This document shows positions 35,488 through 49,215 of a stretch of DNA of 64,000 nucleotides, in pieces (position 1 is the first letter of the stretch; each line of letters begins with the position of its first letter). The stretch comes from Owenia fusiformis (lineage: Eukaryota; Annelida; Polychaeta; Sabellida; Oweniidae). Below the pieces are notes generated by a model that searched no databases, was not told the DNA's origin, and worked only from the letters and a program-made list of their open reading frames with translations. Made by a program: the position numbers and the translations under genes. The DNA lies in assembly GCA_903813345.2 (NCBI GenBank), contig CAIIXF020000007.1:28445564-28509563 (forward strand), read 5' to 3'.

Positions 35488-37164
35488 AAATGTCCCCACC
35501 AATGGGTGATCCCATCAAATGGTTATCCTGAAAATGAGTAGACAAGACTTTACCAACACAATTCGAGGACGGAAAATCCCAAATGGCCACCTTAAAATTT
35601 ACCCAGAATGCCAAAAATATAGTCAGTTCTAGATTTTCAAACTAAGAACCACCCCTAAAAAATTTTAATTGATCCGTCACACAGTTAACTAGAAAACATG
35701 TAAACAAGACTTTACAGACAAGATTTTAGGATGGAAAATCCAAAATGGCTGCCTTGACATTTACCCAGAATGTGAAAAAACTGATCTGTTCCTAGATTTT
35801 CATACTAAAAATTCTAAGAATCATCCCTGAAAATATGACATTGATCTACCAAATGGTTCACCTGAAAACGCGTAGACAAGACTTTACAGACAAGATTTTA
35901 GGACAGAAAATCCAAAATGGCTGCCATGACATTTACACAGAATGCCAAAAAACTAATCAGATGTAGATTTTCACACTAAGAATCATCCCGGAAAATTTGA
36001 AATTGATCTACCAAACGGTTCACCTAAAAACGCGTAGACAAGACTTTACAGGCAAGATTTTAAGACGGAAAATCCAAAATGGCTGCCTTGACATTTATCC
36101 AGAATGCCAAAAAACTAATCAGATCTAGATTTTCATACTAAGAATCATCCCTAAAAATTTGAAATTGATCTACAGAACGGTTGACCTGGAAATGCATATA
36201 CAAGACTTTACAGACAAGATTTTAGGATGGAAAATCCAAAATGGCTGCCTTGACATTTACCCAGAATGCCAAAAAACTAATCAGTTCTACATTTTCATAC
36301 TAAGAATCATCTCTGAAAATTTGAAATTGATCTACCAAACGGTTCACCTGAAAACGCGTAGACAAGACTTTACAGACAAGATTTTAGGACGGAAAATCCA
36401 AAATGGCTGCCTTGACATTTACCCAGAATGCCAAAAAACTAATCAGATCTAGATTTTTATACTAAGAATCATCCCTTAAAATTTAAAATTGATCCACCAA
36501 ACGATTCACCTGAAATCACGTAGACAAGACTTCACAGACAAGATTTTAGGACGGAAAAATCCAAAATGGCCGACAATAAAAAAGTGATTATGTGTTTTTG
36601 CTGATTTCTTCTTACAAAATTATCACATATAACTACTGTTAACAATAACATAGGCTTTTACAACAAAGTACATCTGAAATTATTTATAAACCTACTAAAT
36701 AGTTAAAGTATGAAAACTCAAAAACACCATTCAATATGATACAAAGTATTATCGTGCGCTAACTTTTCTTAAGACATTCAAAATGGCTGACATGACTGAG
36801 CTAACAGGTCCAAAACCTAATCAGATCTAGAATGAAGTGAGCTGAACAAGATGTTAAAGTTTTAAAAGCAACTGTGAAGCCGTTTTTCTTAAAGTTTGCA
36901 GACAAGGATTTTAGCATTTGACTTCAAAATGGCCGACAGGAAGTAGGTATCGAGTTAAAATTTTTTCATCCACATCTGTATGCACTCATAAGTTATCCCT
37001 GAAAATTTGAAGGTGATATCTGTAGCGGTTTTGGAGAAAACTCCCGGACGTACGGACAGACGGACGGACAGACGGACGGACAGACGGACGGACGTACGGA
37101 CGGACAGACAGACGGACGCGCCTAGGCCGACAATATGGCCCCACACTATGTAGTGGGGACATAA
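35488..37164 (+). mobile_element. Pearl-like element D with about seven core repeats
   Basis: The 5' end is AAATGTCCCCACC. The core is about seven units of about 163 bases (GTAGACAAGACTT(T/C)AC from 35538 to 36521) containing GACGGAAAATCCAAAATGG and TTTACCCAGAATGCC. A diverged stretch follows at 36580-36960, then an ACGG/ACAG microsatellite at 37045-37118. The 3' hairpin is GGCCCCACAC-tatg-TAGTGGGGAC near 37138-37161. A 97-codon open frame inside the core is a by-product of repetition. Confidence 0.72.
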
Positions 37165-37461
37165 TAAAAGGCTGTCCCTGGAGAGATGTTAACATCATTT
37201 CCTGAACAAACACACTCTCAATTGGCTGATATCAAAATAACATTGAGAGGGCATATTCCAGAGTTCAATCAACTCTTATGTCTCACATATTAAATCATTA
37301 CTTGATTAACGTTCTATTTGATTATATAAAGCGCAAGTGGTAGATTCTAAAAATATAAGTCTAGGTGCTGCATTTAACTCATATTAGTCTATATATGCAT
37401 TTGCTCGACCATAATACAACAAATCATGACTTCATGAAAATGGGATATTTTCTACACAGCC

Positions 37462-37640
37462 AATATGCAACAGTACTGTTCGGTACCATTTTGGCAATGG
37501 TACCGTGAAAAATGATATCATACGGTACTGTAGACTAAAATGGTAACGTACGGTACCCTAAACACTGTATGACACCAAACTCCAGCGGTACCGTATGGTA
37601 CTTTACTCTTAATATACCGTATGGTACCGTGATTTTACAG
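37462..37640. repeat. Cluster of GGTACCGT/ACGGTACC motifs
   Basis: About ten variants of (A/G)(C/T)GGTACC(G/A)T in both orientations within 180 bases, for example TTCGGTACCATTTTGGCAAT followed by GGTACCGTGA. Imperfect self-complementary stretch of unknown origin, possibly a decayed foldback element. Confidence 0.6.
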
Positions 37641-39193
37641 TGAGGATTGGGGGTGTATCCAAAACTTCAATTAGTACTTATTTGTTACTTTTTTATTGAA
37701 CTACTAGTTCTGCATGAGTATGAGTATGTATAAATGGCAGCTATAATGCGACTGGCACTTGCACTCGAGCTCATTTATGTACTTAATTAAGTATGATAAA
37801 TAAATCTTGATAATTAAAAAAATTGCAAGTGTGACAATAATTTAGCTTGAAATAATGAATAATAGAACATTCACAGCAGTTCTAGGAATATTAAAAAGTA
37901 GAATGAGAGCAATTTATTCTGGAAAGAGATCCAGGGGTACCACTTATTGTTTTATCATCAGTAGTATTCCCAGGCTCCTATTGAAGATGAAATATGTGCC
38001 CATGATGAACGATTACCCAAGAGACAATTCTAATGTATGATTTGTTGCTAAAGAATTGCATCCTCAAAAAACGATTTTTTTTCAATTATATACAATGTCT
38101 TAACCTTCCGACTGTTTCCATCAATTAAACACCATTGGAAATTAGTTCATTGATCGTTTCACAAGAAACTGAGTCAAAATGTTGTGTCATCGAGTATACA
38201 AGAATTTAGGATCTGAAATTATCATTCTCGTGGAGTTGCATGCGGTAATTGGATTCATTCAGATTGTATTCTTACTGGGTTATTAGTCTTATAGATCGTT
38301 AGAAAGCCTTTTATCTAATCAAGCAATTCATTGTAGTTTCTATAATTGTAAATAAGAATTTGTGAATGGGATGACATGACATTCTTTAGAAAGCTAGAGA
38401 AGTGTGTAAATGACCTTCACGATTACATCCCAAATTGCTCACATTGAATTGATATCACGTACATGTATACTAAAAATTTACAGAGCATGTATTTTACTAT
38501 CAGATGTGTTATTAAAAGAAAAGGTATAAGATCAGGCCTGGAAAAAGAGATACCATTGCATGTCCGATTCAATGGAGGATTACTTACTACTAATGAATAT
38601 GTGATATGAAAGTAAGATGAATGCATAATATTCCTCTAAATACAAGTATAATCAATACTGTCCCGTAACCAATCAGAAGTATTCATTTGCGTTTTAACAG
38701 GTGCAAGTCTCCAGCCAAGAGTTTGACCAAGTGTAGCAAACCTCGCTATCCCGTTATATTCTGTTCAAGCAATTTCAAGATGAAGAAATCTTGCATCAGC
38801 AAAACTAAGATGAAATTTAAATCAAACTGGTACGAGTGTTACCATGGTTACATTAGGGTTAACGAGCAATGAACCTAATTTTCTGCAAATGAAGACAAAC
38901 TACAAATCCGATGAAAATGAACAAAACAAGATATGAGGTTGCTCACTGTGTTCCACATTCAGTGTGACAAGAATGCATATTACACGATATGCAACCTCAG
39001 TAAAGAGTCATCAAGCTATTATGTAAAATGAATTCATGGCTTGATTAGCTGAACATCTTGAGAGTCTTGTTGTGTAAAGGAGTACCATTGAGTCAGAAAA
39101 CTACAATCAGAAATGGAAATGCGGAATAAGTGGATTCGTGAAATCAATACCCTAATTTGTGCCTTCTAATGCATATCAAGGAATTTAGGTATA

Positions 39194-39545
39194 CAGTAAA
39201 ACCTGTCTAAGTAGAACACCTTTGGTATCTCTGAAGTGTTCTATTTGGAAGGTGTTCCATTAATAAAGGTACTGTGAAGAGTGTCAAATAAATAGATTCC
39301 CCCCCTTAATTTCAAAAGTATAAATGTTTGTGCATAAAAGTCTAGTTGAGCTGGTCAATTGAAACTTCTTCTGGAGTTGTTCCATGAAGCCTAATTTTAA
39401 TGTGTTAAAAAACAATTTAGATATCAAACAGACAAAAAAGTTATGCAACATTATGTGGATGTTAATGCTAATAATAGGGGAGAGCATATTTATTTGACAC
39501 CCTGTATGTTGTAGAGGAGAATAAGCGTATCAAGGTTTTACCCTG
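39194..39545. mobile_element. Pogo-like MITE interrupted by a second MITE
   Basis: Starts CAGTAAAACCTGTCTAAGTA with AGAACACC and GTGTTCTATTTGG motifs, and ends AAGGTTTTACCCTG. The middle is occupied by the separate TIR element 39276-39504. Confidence 0.55.
39276..39504. mobile_element. Nested MITE with GTGTCAAATAAATA ends
   Basis: The left end reads AGTGTCAAATAAATAGATTC and then CCCCCC; the right end, inverted, reads CAGGGTGTCAAATAAATATG and then CTCTCCCC. It lies inside the pogo-like MITE 39194-39545. Confidence 0.6.
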
Positions 39546-40965
39546 AGTGTTAGAGTCAAGTAAATAGGCTCTGAATAAGACAAATAAATAAAAGAACATT
39601 AGTGCTGATGAGATCTAGGTGACCACGAAGGTAGCTGACATTGCCTTTAGTGGAGTTCAATATGAAATAAATATGAGGTATTTAAGGATAAAATTTGTTA
39701 ACATTGTTATGTGAGACGAGATCAAATAAGCTCGTAGAGTGTTGATGAAGCACTCTTTTAAAGAACTAAAATCAAATTATCGGAAAGGGAATCGGGTGTC
39801 AGATAACTGGTAGAAAATATTGGAAAAAACTTATTCATATCATACATAAAATAAGTATATAGGTTCCCCGTATCTTCCTGCCTACATAATTTCGAAGCAT
39901 ATTAGACACCTACAGTACTTAACACCAGGAAATACCAATTTAGCAACAAAGGTTATATATTTAATCATAAAGTCAATATCTCATCTGGAAATAGAAATTG
40001 AAATATTGAAAACGGATCTGTCACAATAATTGATCACATCAAGAATTACTACCTATGGCCTTCCTTCTTATTTAGACAGACAACTGTAGGGAATACAACT
40101 GGCCAAAGCCCTATAAATTAAACTGCAAGTTTCCTTAAAGGGTGACGCATATCGTTTAGCAAATTGAACGCTAGTTTCTGGTGTTGCTCACCGTTTAGTA
40201 TAAAAGGCCTGATCCCGGAATAATACTCAAGGGTTTACAGGCTCAAGGTCGTTGTGTCAACACCTCTAACTGTTATATAGCATAAGTATATTATACATTG
40301 TCACACATTTATAAAAGGGAGATTTTCATTTTGACAAATCAATTTCACATTTATTGGTGAAGTTTCAGGATCTTCTATTTGTGTAGGAAAAATTGACATC
40401 TTTTCTCCATAACGTTATAGTTCACAGTTTGGCATATGAAATATCCTCCAAATGAAACCACAGCAGTTCTAATACAAGAATTTATATTGGCTGTTGTACA
40501 AGTCGTGTATTCTTTGAACAATCACTCTCTCAATAATGTTTTCAGAATCATTATAAACAGATCACTTTGTCTCAAAGACAATTTCAATAAACTGGATTTT
40601 ATAAATCTCCCCTTATTTCTTCAAAATGGACTGATCCAGTTGACTCGCCTGGAGCCCCCATATTGTTTCTATATGGGAAGCTGATCGGAACCCTTTAAAG
40701 TTATATGTTTAGAGATAATGGTAGAAATGTTCGTGATTGTCCATTACTTGTTAACGGGGATATATACCAGTACAGCTTTGTGAAATTGACAATCTTGTTA
40801 CAACCATCACCATATACATAAATAAGCTACTACTGTATTCTCAGATTGCATATAAACCAGAACATCAAAATTTGCAATCTCCCTTAACAATGTGTTTCAT
40901 GTGCTTAATTCCAAGTTGCTGTAAATAATTCATCAAAGGGTTCCAGAGGGATATTTAGGTACTTA

Positions 40966-41477
40966 TAAATGGCAATGCACTTTATAAATGGCAATACACT
41001 TTATATATGGCAATGTACTTTATAAATGGCAATGCACTTTATAAATGGCAATATACTTTATAAATGCCAATGTACTTTATAAATGGCAATACACTTTATA
41101 TATGGCAATGTACTTTATAAATGGTGATACACTTTATAAATGGTGATACACTTTATAAATGGCAATGTACTTTATAAATGGCAATGCACTTTATAAATGG
41201 CAATGTAATTTATAAATGGCAATGCACTTTATAAATGGCAATATATTTTATAAATGGAAATACACTTTATAAATGGCAATATACTTTATAAATGGCAATG
41301 CACTTTATAAATGGTAATGCAATTTATAAATGGCAATACACTTTATAAATGGCAATATATTTTATAAATGGCAATATACTTGATAAATGGCAATGTACTT
41401 TATAAATGGCAATACACTTTATATATGGCAATGTACTTTATAAATGGTGATACACTTTATAAATGGCAATATACTTT
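40966..41477. repeat. 19-bp minisatellite
   Basis: About 27 copies of TTATAAATGGCAATGCACT with A/G changes (GCA, TAC, ACA, GTA variants). Repeated higher-order order of variants (for example the 'tatatatggcaatgtac... ggtgatacac' block occurs near 41100 and again near 41420) suggests segmental expansion. Confidence 0.92.
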
Positions 41478-43538
41478 TTAGTTTGATGATGCATATAAAC
41501 AAAACTGTATAACCGTTTGTTGCAATGATGGCAACCTGTGCGTAATTTATTACCAGTAGACAGATCATCAACAATAAGGGCATCTGGTATGATTAATATA
41601 TTAACATTTAATAGCACATCTTGCTCTATACCTTGCTTGTATCTCCAAACTTTGCCCTGTTTTAGGAAACTCAATACATTCACAAAGATTTGGGAATGTC
41701 ATTTCAATTCCATTTAATGAAAGTATTCTTATTTGATAAAATTGATTTATTACAAATATATTACCAAATATCGATTAAAGCGCTTGTTATAATCCTGAAA
41801 ACTACATAAAATGCTTAACAAGTAGATCAAGATTCAAAACCATTATATAGATCTTTAATATCTCATAAAGATTTACTCTATTATATCATCAATGTTACTA
41901 TACATGTAGTTTAATATTTAGGTCACATTCAACCTATTTTCATTATGGTACAATTGTATCTACAGTACTTGCTCTGAACGCCATCTATCAGAGAACTCTT
42001 TAAATAAAAGCATCAAACTGGAACTTAAAATAGAACTATACTTTATATCAGTATCCTGATCTCCATCTTAATCTGAGAATGTCTATAACAATAAAAAAAA
42101 AACTCCACATTATCAAGGTGAATCTGTATTTAATAATAAAACTAAAATATTCCACATATTTGATAGAAAACAGAAAAATGCCAAGGGATTTCAGTAGAAT
42201 TTCTGACAACTGGTAAAATGAATGAAAATCATAATGCTTGCAAGAAAACAGTTACAAAATTCTTCAAAAACATGAGAAAATTTTTGTAAAAACAACACAA
42301 AAATTGAACATTGGACTGCAATAGAAGACAATTGCCTGCTGTTAATGAAACCTCTAAATGTAATGCTCATCATATTTTGAATGCCAAGTCATAATATTAT
42401 AACATATTGTGAGTACACTTCCAATATCTAAAGAGTTAAGGTACATCCGCATACTGAGAATTTTCATGGAATTCCTATGATTATAATTACCTATAATTAA
42501 CAAAAAGTTGATAATTATATTTTACATATTATTATGTGGATATCTACACATCATAGTTGAATACATAGTTAAAAATTACAATATTTTGATTAAATGGAAT
42601 TGAAATGACATTTCCAAAAAATATTTTTTCATTTTTTTCTGAAAGTGCACAACAACCTTAAACTGAATTATATCTGAAATATAAGCATCATTTATACCTG
42701 ATGTTGGTCTGCCACAGGAAGTGACATCTTTCTACAACTTACTAATCTCTTTCGTTGAACTAGCACCATAAAGACTGAAGCCTCCCTAGAGTATAAAGCT
42801 ACGCTGCATACAGAAGTTAATATAAACTGAAACTGCCAACTGCTAAAATCATTCAGTAAAAAAATGTATATAACTGACTTATGTTTCTAAAGCTGTTCTA
42901 CAAAAAATGCAAATGTAAATATTTTGATTCTAATAATAAAAAATAAAAATACAGGAATAAGTTGTCTGCAGGGGATCCTTCAGAATCGAGAATATCAATA
43001 GAAAGATAGAGATGTTTCAGAACGAGCTGTTAAAACATTGGATTAGCACGTACAAGAACAACATTATGGCTTGAGATAAATGCTAGATAAATGTTTATTC
43101 AAGCATCATCTGCGTTCTATATATTTTGAATGAAATCAACAAGCTCCACGTAGATATGGTCCTGCTAAACTTAAACTTGACCATGAGAATCTGGAGAAAA
43201 GTCCATGTATATTCCAGATATGATCTGAGATTCTAGGGTAGTCCAGGTATTTCTACTTCAATTCTCTGACTTCTCTCTGATTTTCTTCATTCTCTGATTA
43301 CAGTCTTTTTGAGACAATTCTGAAATTTCTTGGTTTTTCAAAGTTGATGATTATTATCCAACACTGGCAACCAAGTAAAATTCCAGTACTGGCTACAAAC
43401 AAAATAAAATGTGTATGACTTTGTATGACTGTGTATGATATTTTACTATTGTCTTTTAACTCTACTACAGGCTGTTGTTTGGAACCAACATTACAGGACA
43501 TATTTATCAAATCTGATGTTCTGAAATGATCAGTACTA

Positions 43539-44750
43539 CAGTAAAACCCTGCCTCAGTGTAACAACTTTGGTACCTCTAGAATGTGTTCTACTTGGTAGG
43601 TGTTCCAATTAAAGATTCATTTAAAACTAGAAAAACAGCAACGCCAAAGCGTAGCGAATCCCATCAAACACCCATGGATGGCATTTTTACAAAGTATATA
43701 GCCATTTGCCATACTTATAGTATTCACATACCAAATATGAACAAAATCGCTCCACTACTTTTCGAGTTATAGTAAAATATGTTAAAATGGCCGCCTTCTA
43801 CCAAAAGTGTCATTAGACAGTGTGCCATGCTTACAGTATTCACATACCAAATATGAACAAAAGCGCTTCACTACTTTTCGAATTATTATAAAATACATTA
43901 AAAAGGCGGCCAATTTTCAAAAAAAATTTCAAAATGGCCACCTTCTACTAAAAGTGTCATAGGATAGTGTGTCATGCTTTTAGTATTCACATACCAAATA
44001 TGAACAAAATCGCTCCACTACTTTTCGAGTTATAGTAAAATACGTTAAAATGGCCTTCTACCAAAAGTGTCATTAGACAGTGTGCCATCCTTATAGTATT
44101 CACATACCAAATATGAACAAAATCGCTTCACTACTTTTCGAGTTATAGTAAAATAGCTTAAAATGGCGGCCATTTTTCAAAATGGCCACTTTCTACCAAA
44201 AGTGGCTTTAGACAGTGTGCAATGTTTATTGTATTCACATACCAAATATGAACAAAATTGCTCTACTACTTTTCGAGTTATAGCAAAAATCGTAAAATAA
44301 CGAGTAAAGGCCACCATTTTTCAAGATGGCTGCCATGTGCTTCTTTAATATCTACATTTCTAGCTTTATTAAAGTCCTATATAATTTTTTTACATCTAAA
44401 ACATATTGCTATTACAGGTTTACCTATTGCACCTAAATTACTGTAAATTCGGCACTAAAATGGCTGCCATTTTGAAATGAGCAGCCATTTTGAAAATCGG
44501 CTTTCGAGCAGAACTTCTACTCCCATAGGGTATATGTGTACAAAATATGAACAAAATCGGGCCAACGGTATTTGAGTTATTGCCCGGACGGACGGACGGA
44601 CAGACAGACAGACGGACGGAGGCGTTCCCTATATCCCTCCGAACTTCGTTCGATGGGATAATATGTCATTTGGTCTTGAGACTCTGAAAGGTGTTCCACT
44701 AACAGAGGTATCCAACTTCTAGAGGTGTTAACTACTTACAGATCCATTGC
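43539..44750. mobile_element. Pogo-like MITE split by pearl-like element A2
   Basis: The left part 43539-43628 starts CAGTAAAACCCTGCCTCAGT after a TA and has GTGTTCTACTTGGTAGGTG. The right part from about 44664 resumes with AAAGGTGTTCCACTAACAGA and GGTATCCAACTTCTAGAGG. The right end is diverged and its position approximate. Pearl-like element A2 sits between. Confidence 0.55.
43629..44663 (+). mobile_element. Pearl-like element A2
   Basis: Same family, orientation and ends as A1 (2659-3686). CAACGCCAAAGCGTAGCGAA lies at the 5' end and TTCGATGGGATAAT at the 3' end. Five core units have the marker CAAATATGAAC at 43732, 43848, 43995, 44108 and 44243; spacing alternates between about 115 and about 147 bases because some units lack one AAAATGG block. 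ACGG tail near 44583-44622. Inserted in a pogo-like MITE. Confidence 0.75.
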
Positions 44751-45418
44751 CTAATGGATGACTCATCTCTTTGAGCCTCAGGAATAATATTATATCCATT
44801 TTTACATCTCTATGCTGATGATATGAACTTTTGATTTGGAAATAAATGTTGTCTTGACTTTCAACTAGCATACATTTTCTACTAGGCTATCTTGCAGTGT
44901 TTTTGCAGTTATAATATATATTAAATTAACCAGTTTCTGAGATTATAAACAATCTGGGAAAATCGAAGTTAATTCTGGCTTTACCCCCATCCCCAATCCC
45001 CCCTAATCTAACAAAATCTTAAAATGTTGATTTGGCTTGCGCTTGGATTTTAAAAAAATCAACACTATTCGCAAACAAAACCATCATTTACCCCCTCCCC
45101 TTTCGAAACTATCTTCATTCTTCATAGCATAAGTATATTATACATCGTCACACATTTATAAAATTTAAATTTAAACTATCTTCGTTATTTCACAACTGTT
45201 GATCATCGGACACCATCCCCAAATCAGAATGATCATTACCCTCAAAAGGATAGACTTCCTAAGTCATTTATCTCCATTAATCTTCATTCTTTGCTAACAG
45301 ATTTTCAGAGTTTAATCACCTCATTTGATTATTGTGCAAATAACCCACATCACCTTTTCAATATAATACAATCACGTCAGTAGTTTGATTTCACTTCTTT
45401 GAAAGAGATTTTTCATTG

Positions 45419-45642
45419 CAGTGATCTCCCCAGCATCAAACCAAGTATGTGCAACATACACCGGAGATTTTAAAAACAGACTTCCACCCACCTGAAAATC
45501 CATTTGCACCTACTTGAAAATCATTTGCACTTGCTTGAAAATGAGAAAAATCATGAAAAATTGGCATATTTTGACCAATTTTGGCCTGAATTGTGAAAAT
45601 TTTACACCCACTTGAGAAAAAATCCTAGGGAAAATGCTGCTG
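45419..45642. mobile_element. MITE, CAGTGATCTCC family, reverse copy
   Basis: Left end CAGTGATCTCCCCAGCATCA; right end degenerate (AGGGAAAATGCTGCTG). The interior is the inverse of 50848-51055, with an extra CATTTGCAC(C/T)(T/C)(A/G)CTTGAAAA duplication. Confidence 0.6.
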
Positions 45643-48600
45643 TGTCACTCTGAGTATCAGACAATTTCAGCTTTTGCTATTATTTATATCTAATCAGACT
45701 CTGATTTGTCATGTAGAAACATAACCTAGAAACCTGATGAAAAGCAGTATATGAAGATTAACCGGGTAACAAATCTGTTCACCGGGTTCTCATCCTCTAT
45801 ATTAAAGTCAGACAAATCATTAATTAACTCCTTCTTCCATGGATTATCTATCGACATATTTCAATTTAAATAACTTCCTACCTTTACAACATTTTTTCTT
45901 TCTTTTATAATATTATAAAATTGATGTCTCTAACTTAACTTAAATAGATTATTTACTTTATATATACATTAAATAAGTTGTTAATCTAAGCATTTCTCAT
46001 ATTCTGATTTTCAATTTAAATAATGTTGTTTAGTAAAGTTATGTTGCCTTACTCTGTTTTAGTATTTTTATAACTTTTATTAATTCGATTTTTGAATAAA
46101 ATTTAAAAAAAAACTTTTCTTTACTGGATATTTAAATTAATTACCGTTGATTCTCCCTCAGAATTCCTCTTCACCCAGAAGCATTTCATCTTTGTTTTTT
46201 TCCACCCAATCTCGGTTTCAATACTTTTCAGTCATCATTAAATTGTCTATATCTCCAATTTATGGTACATCAAGTTCTCAAACTGGCAGCACATTATTTA
46301 CCATTAGGTCAGATCCTTTGGCGATATATACTTCTTACGTCATGCAATGATTATGGTTTCAATTATATCAGTGTTAATGTGTGTAATTCTTAAATTCTCT
46401 CATCAAAGTGTTAAAAGGCCTTACGTTCTCCAAAGTTTTAATTGTATCTCTCCGAACTGTTCTGTTCAGAAACAAACCTGAGAGGCCAGAGATTCTTCCG
46501 TGACTACGCCTATATAAACTTTTTGTTCATCACATTATATGTGACATAAGTATCTATTATGAAGATGAAACTTCCCACACTGCTCATACCATATCAATTA
46601 GCATCTCATATTCCTTTCATGTTGATTTGTCGAACGATGTGCTTATACTGAGGTTTATGGGAAATGAAACCTCCCCTGTGTCACATGTCAACCGTTAATA
46701 TGATTTCCCAAAGACCCCTAGTTACAATCAACGATATCAGATTTTATTGCAATATTTTCTGATTAATTTTTTTTTATTCCATCCTCGAGGCCATCCTAGC
46801 CCATTATGATATGAAAATGGCAAGCAGAATACATATTACCTGTAACCTTATCTAAGTGTCATGACTTTATGAAAATGTGAAAAGCAAACGAATCATACAG
46901 TCATGGCCTCTAATAACTGACTCTTGGCTTCAACTCATGAGTGTCATCATTAAAAGAATTAAGAATTATATATCTGTGAAAAAAGACATTGAAGCAAGAA
47001 TTTTGTATTATGCTTCATAAAAAGTAACATACTAAATATGTTTGAATGATTCATTAAATATTTAGTCATCCTGAAATCAAGAATATCTTCATCAGATCCT
47101 GAGATTTGAGCCACAATTAAGTAGTTGATATATTGAATTTTGCCAAACTGAGAGATGCCAATTTAAAGTTCTTTCGCGTTTTCCCTAATTTTTCTAGTAT
47201 AATCTTATATGTTGTTACAATTTTACCGATTTACTGAAATACTTCTAAATATAGTAAGACCTTTTGACAATTACGAAAAAATGATCTTAAAGAGAGAATC
47301 AGATCTAGCAAGCAGCCTAACAAAACATTGTTTCAATTTTAGAATATTTTTGGCTTGTGTCATTCTTTTTCATGTCTATTTTGTAAAAATCCCAAAAGAG
47401 CACACTTTATTTCAGATAAACTAAAGATTTTTACAATAATGTATTATTTTTCTATTAGAATGGTTACCATTCTTATTATTTGGGAGAATTTAAACATTTT
47501 TCACCTATTTTTGCACTTTGAATCCATTATAACTTTACCAATTTATAACATATCATGAATCTTTTGAGAGATATCGTATATCGATTGTAAGGAATAGAAA
47601 TCAATTATACATGTTGCTTATAATTTTGCCACCCCCATAGATCTGATTCTGCCTTTAAACCCCAGGGAACTATCAATTAACCTTACTTTTGCAATTATCA
47701 AGAGTACTGCACGTATTATCCAATATTGTCTCATCAATGGATTCATGTCAGATTTAATATTATGTGTTCATTATTACAGCTGATCAAGGTTTTTGGTATA
47801 TGATTATCAGGCAACTGGTTAATGAAAAGAAAACAATTTTCAGAAGAAGTTCTTTAGAAAATTAACTTGCACGTTTAACATACAGTGGCACTGAAGGTTC
47901 ATTAGATAGAAAAAGAAATTACTAAAAAATGATATACTATACTCCTGGTATTGTTCACGTGCGTTTTAATTTTGCTTTGTTCACGATTGTGGTAAAATCG
48001 CGAACATTTATCGTCGTAAAATGTGTCTTTTAAATCCCCGGGGATTTTTTAAATTAGTATTTACCCGAGACTTTGATATATTTCATATCATATATCTATA
48101 TATATATATTTTATATATTTTGTTCGATGTGTTGTTTCGTCTTAGTGTTGTTGGGTGATAATTCAAAAGGGCCTAAACTGCCTAATATTTTGAGTTGGCT
48201 TATTAGGCCATTAATCAAATCCACGAAATTTAATTTTGAAAAATCGCATATGTCCGTAGGATGCAAAGTTATAAATAAATGCTCACACAATTAGATTTCC
48301 AAATGCGTGAAATATGAAAAATTGACATCTCAAAGTCAAACACAAAATGACGAAAAAATTAGACAGGACTCAAATTTTTCAACTGAGTTGCATCCCTGGG
48401 ACAAATTTGCTGTCTTTCTGCTAATGCAACCTTGCTCTGCACAATCATAAAACATAATATGCTCTGTTCACATTAGACTAATGTAAAAATCTACTTTATT
48501 TCTATTGAGAAATATAAGGTATTAGAAAACTAGCACTTTTCGGGAAACGAATCCCAATTAGTTGAAATCAGTGCCATTTCTGATTAAAAACGCTATTAAT

Positions 48601-48910
48601 TCAAGATTATTTTATATAAATGTCACCTTAGTTAGTTTTTATGCTATGAGATGTATGAAAACAGCATTTATTAAATCCCTGAGTAATGAAATGAGGTATT
48701 GTCAGCTTTGCTCTAAGTGTGCTACTAAACCGAAGCTTTAATGAGAGATTCTCTCATCATTTTGAAAGCAATACACTGTTTTATATGAGAGGCAACCGCG
48801 ACATATTCAATGCAGGGTCTAAAATAATAGGAATACTTTTTATTGTTTCAATCAAACTAATGTATATTATATGTGAGACTATGTTGCCTAAATTGGGGAT
48901 TCAGGTACAT

Positions 48911-49064
48911 ACCGTATTAGCCGTGATTGGCACCCAGGTGCTTTAAGTTATGTCAAAACAGGTCAAAAAGTTGTTCTTATTAGCCAGGGACTTACCCACG
49001 GGCCTCCAAAAGTCTGGTGGGGGGCGCTAATAGGGACATGGGCACCAATTACGGCTAATACGGT
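48911..49064. mobile_element. MITE, ACCGTATTAGCCG family, TA flanks
   Basis: Ends ACCGTATTAGCCGTGATTGG and the inverse, with CACC(C/-)A continuing the pairing. Full length 154 bases. GGGCGCTAATAGGG near the right end resembles the GGGCGCTTATTAGG of 8896-9254. Confidence 0.75.
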
Positions 49065-49215
49065 ATGTGTATTTAAAATGTCAGGTTTTGACATCAAGAG
49101 TTAATAAAATATAAATATATGGGTATATGTATGTGCATAGATGAATGATATGAATATATAATGTTGCAATAAAAGTGTATTTTACTAACTCAAATGATTG
49201 GGTGTCTCATCTATA

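Noticed and set aside
36159-36452. 97-codon open frame with an internal peptide repeat
   Set aside because: Lies in the core repeats of pearl-like element D; the similarity reflects the 163-base unit, not protein selection.
40966-41477. Possible CRISPR-like array of short regular repeats
   Set aside because: Units are contiguous with no unique spacers, and the host is an animal; the same applies to the other minisatellites.
41438-41683. 81-codon minus-strand open frame with a CHHCNK motif
   Set aside because: Too short, partly in the 19-bp repeat, and no zinc-finger or retroelement pattern could be confirmed.
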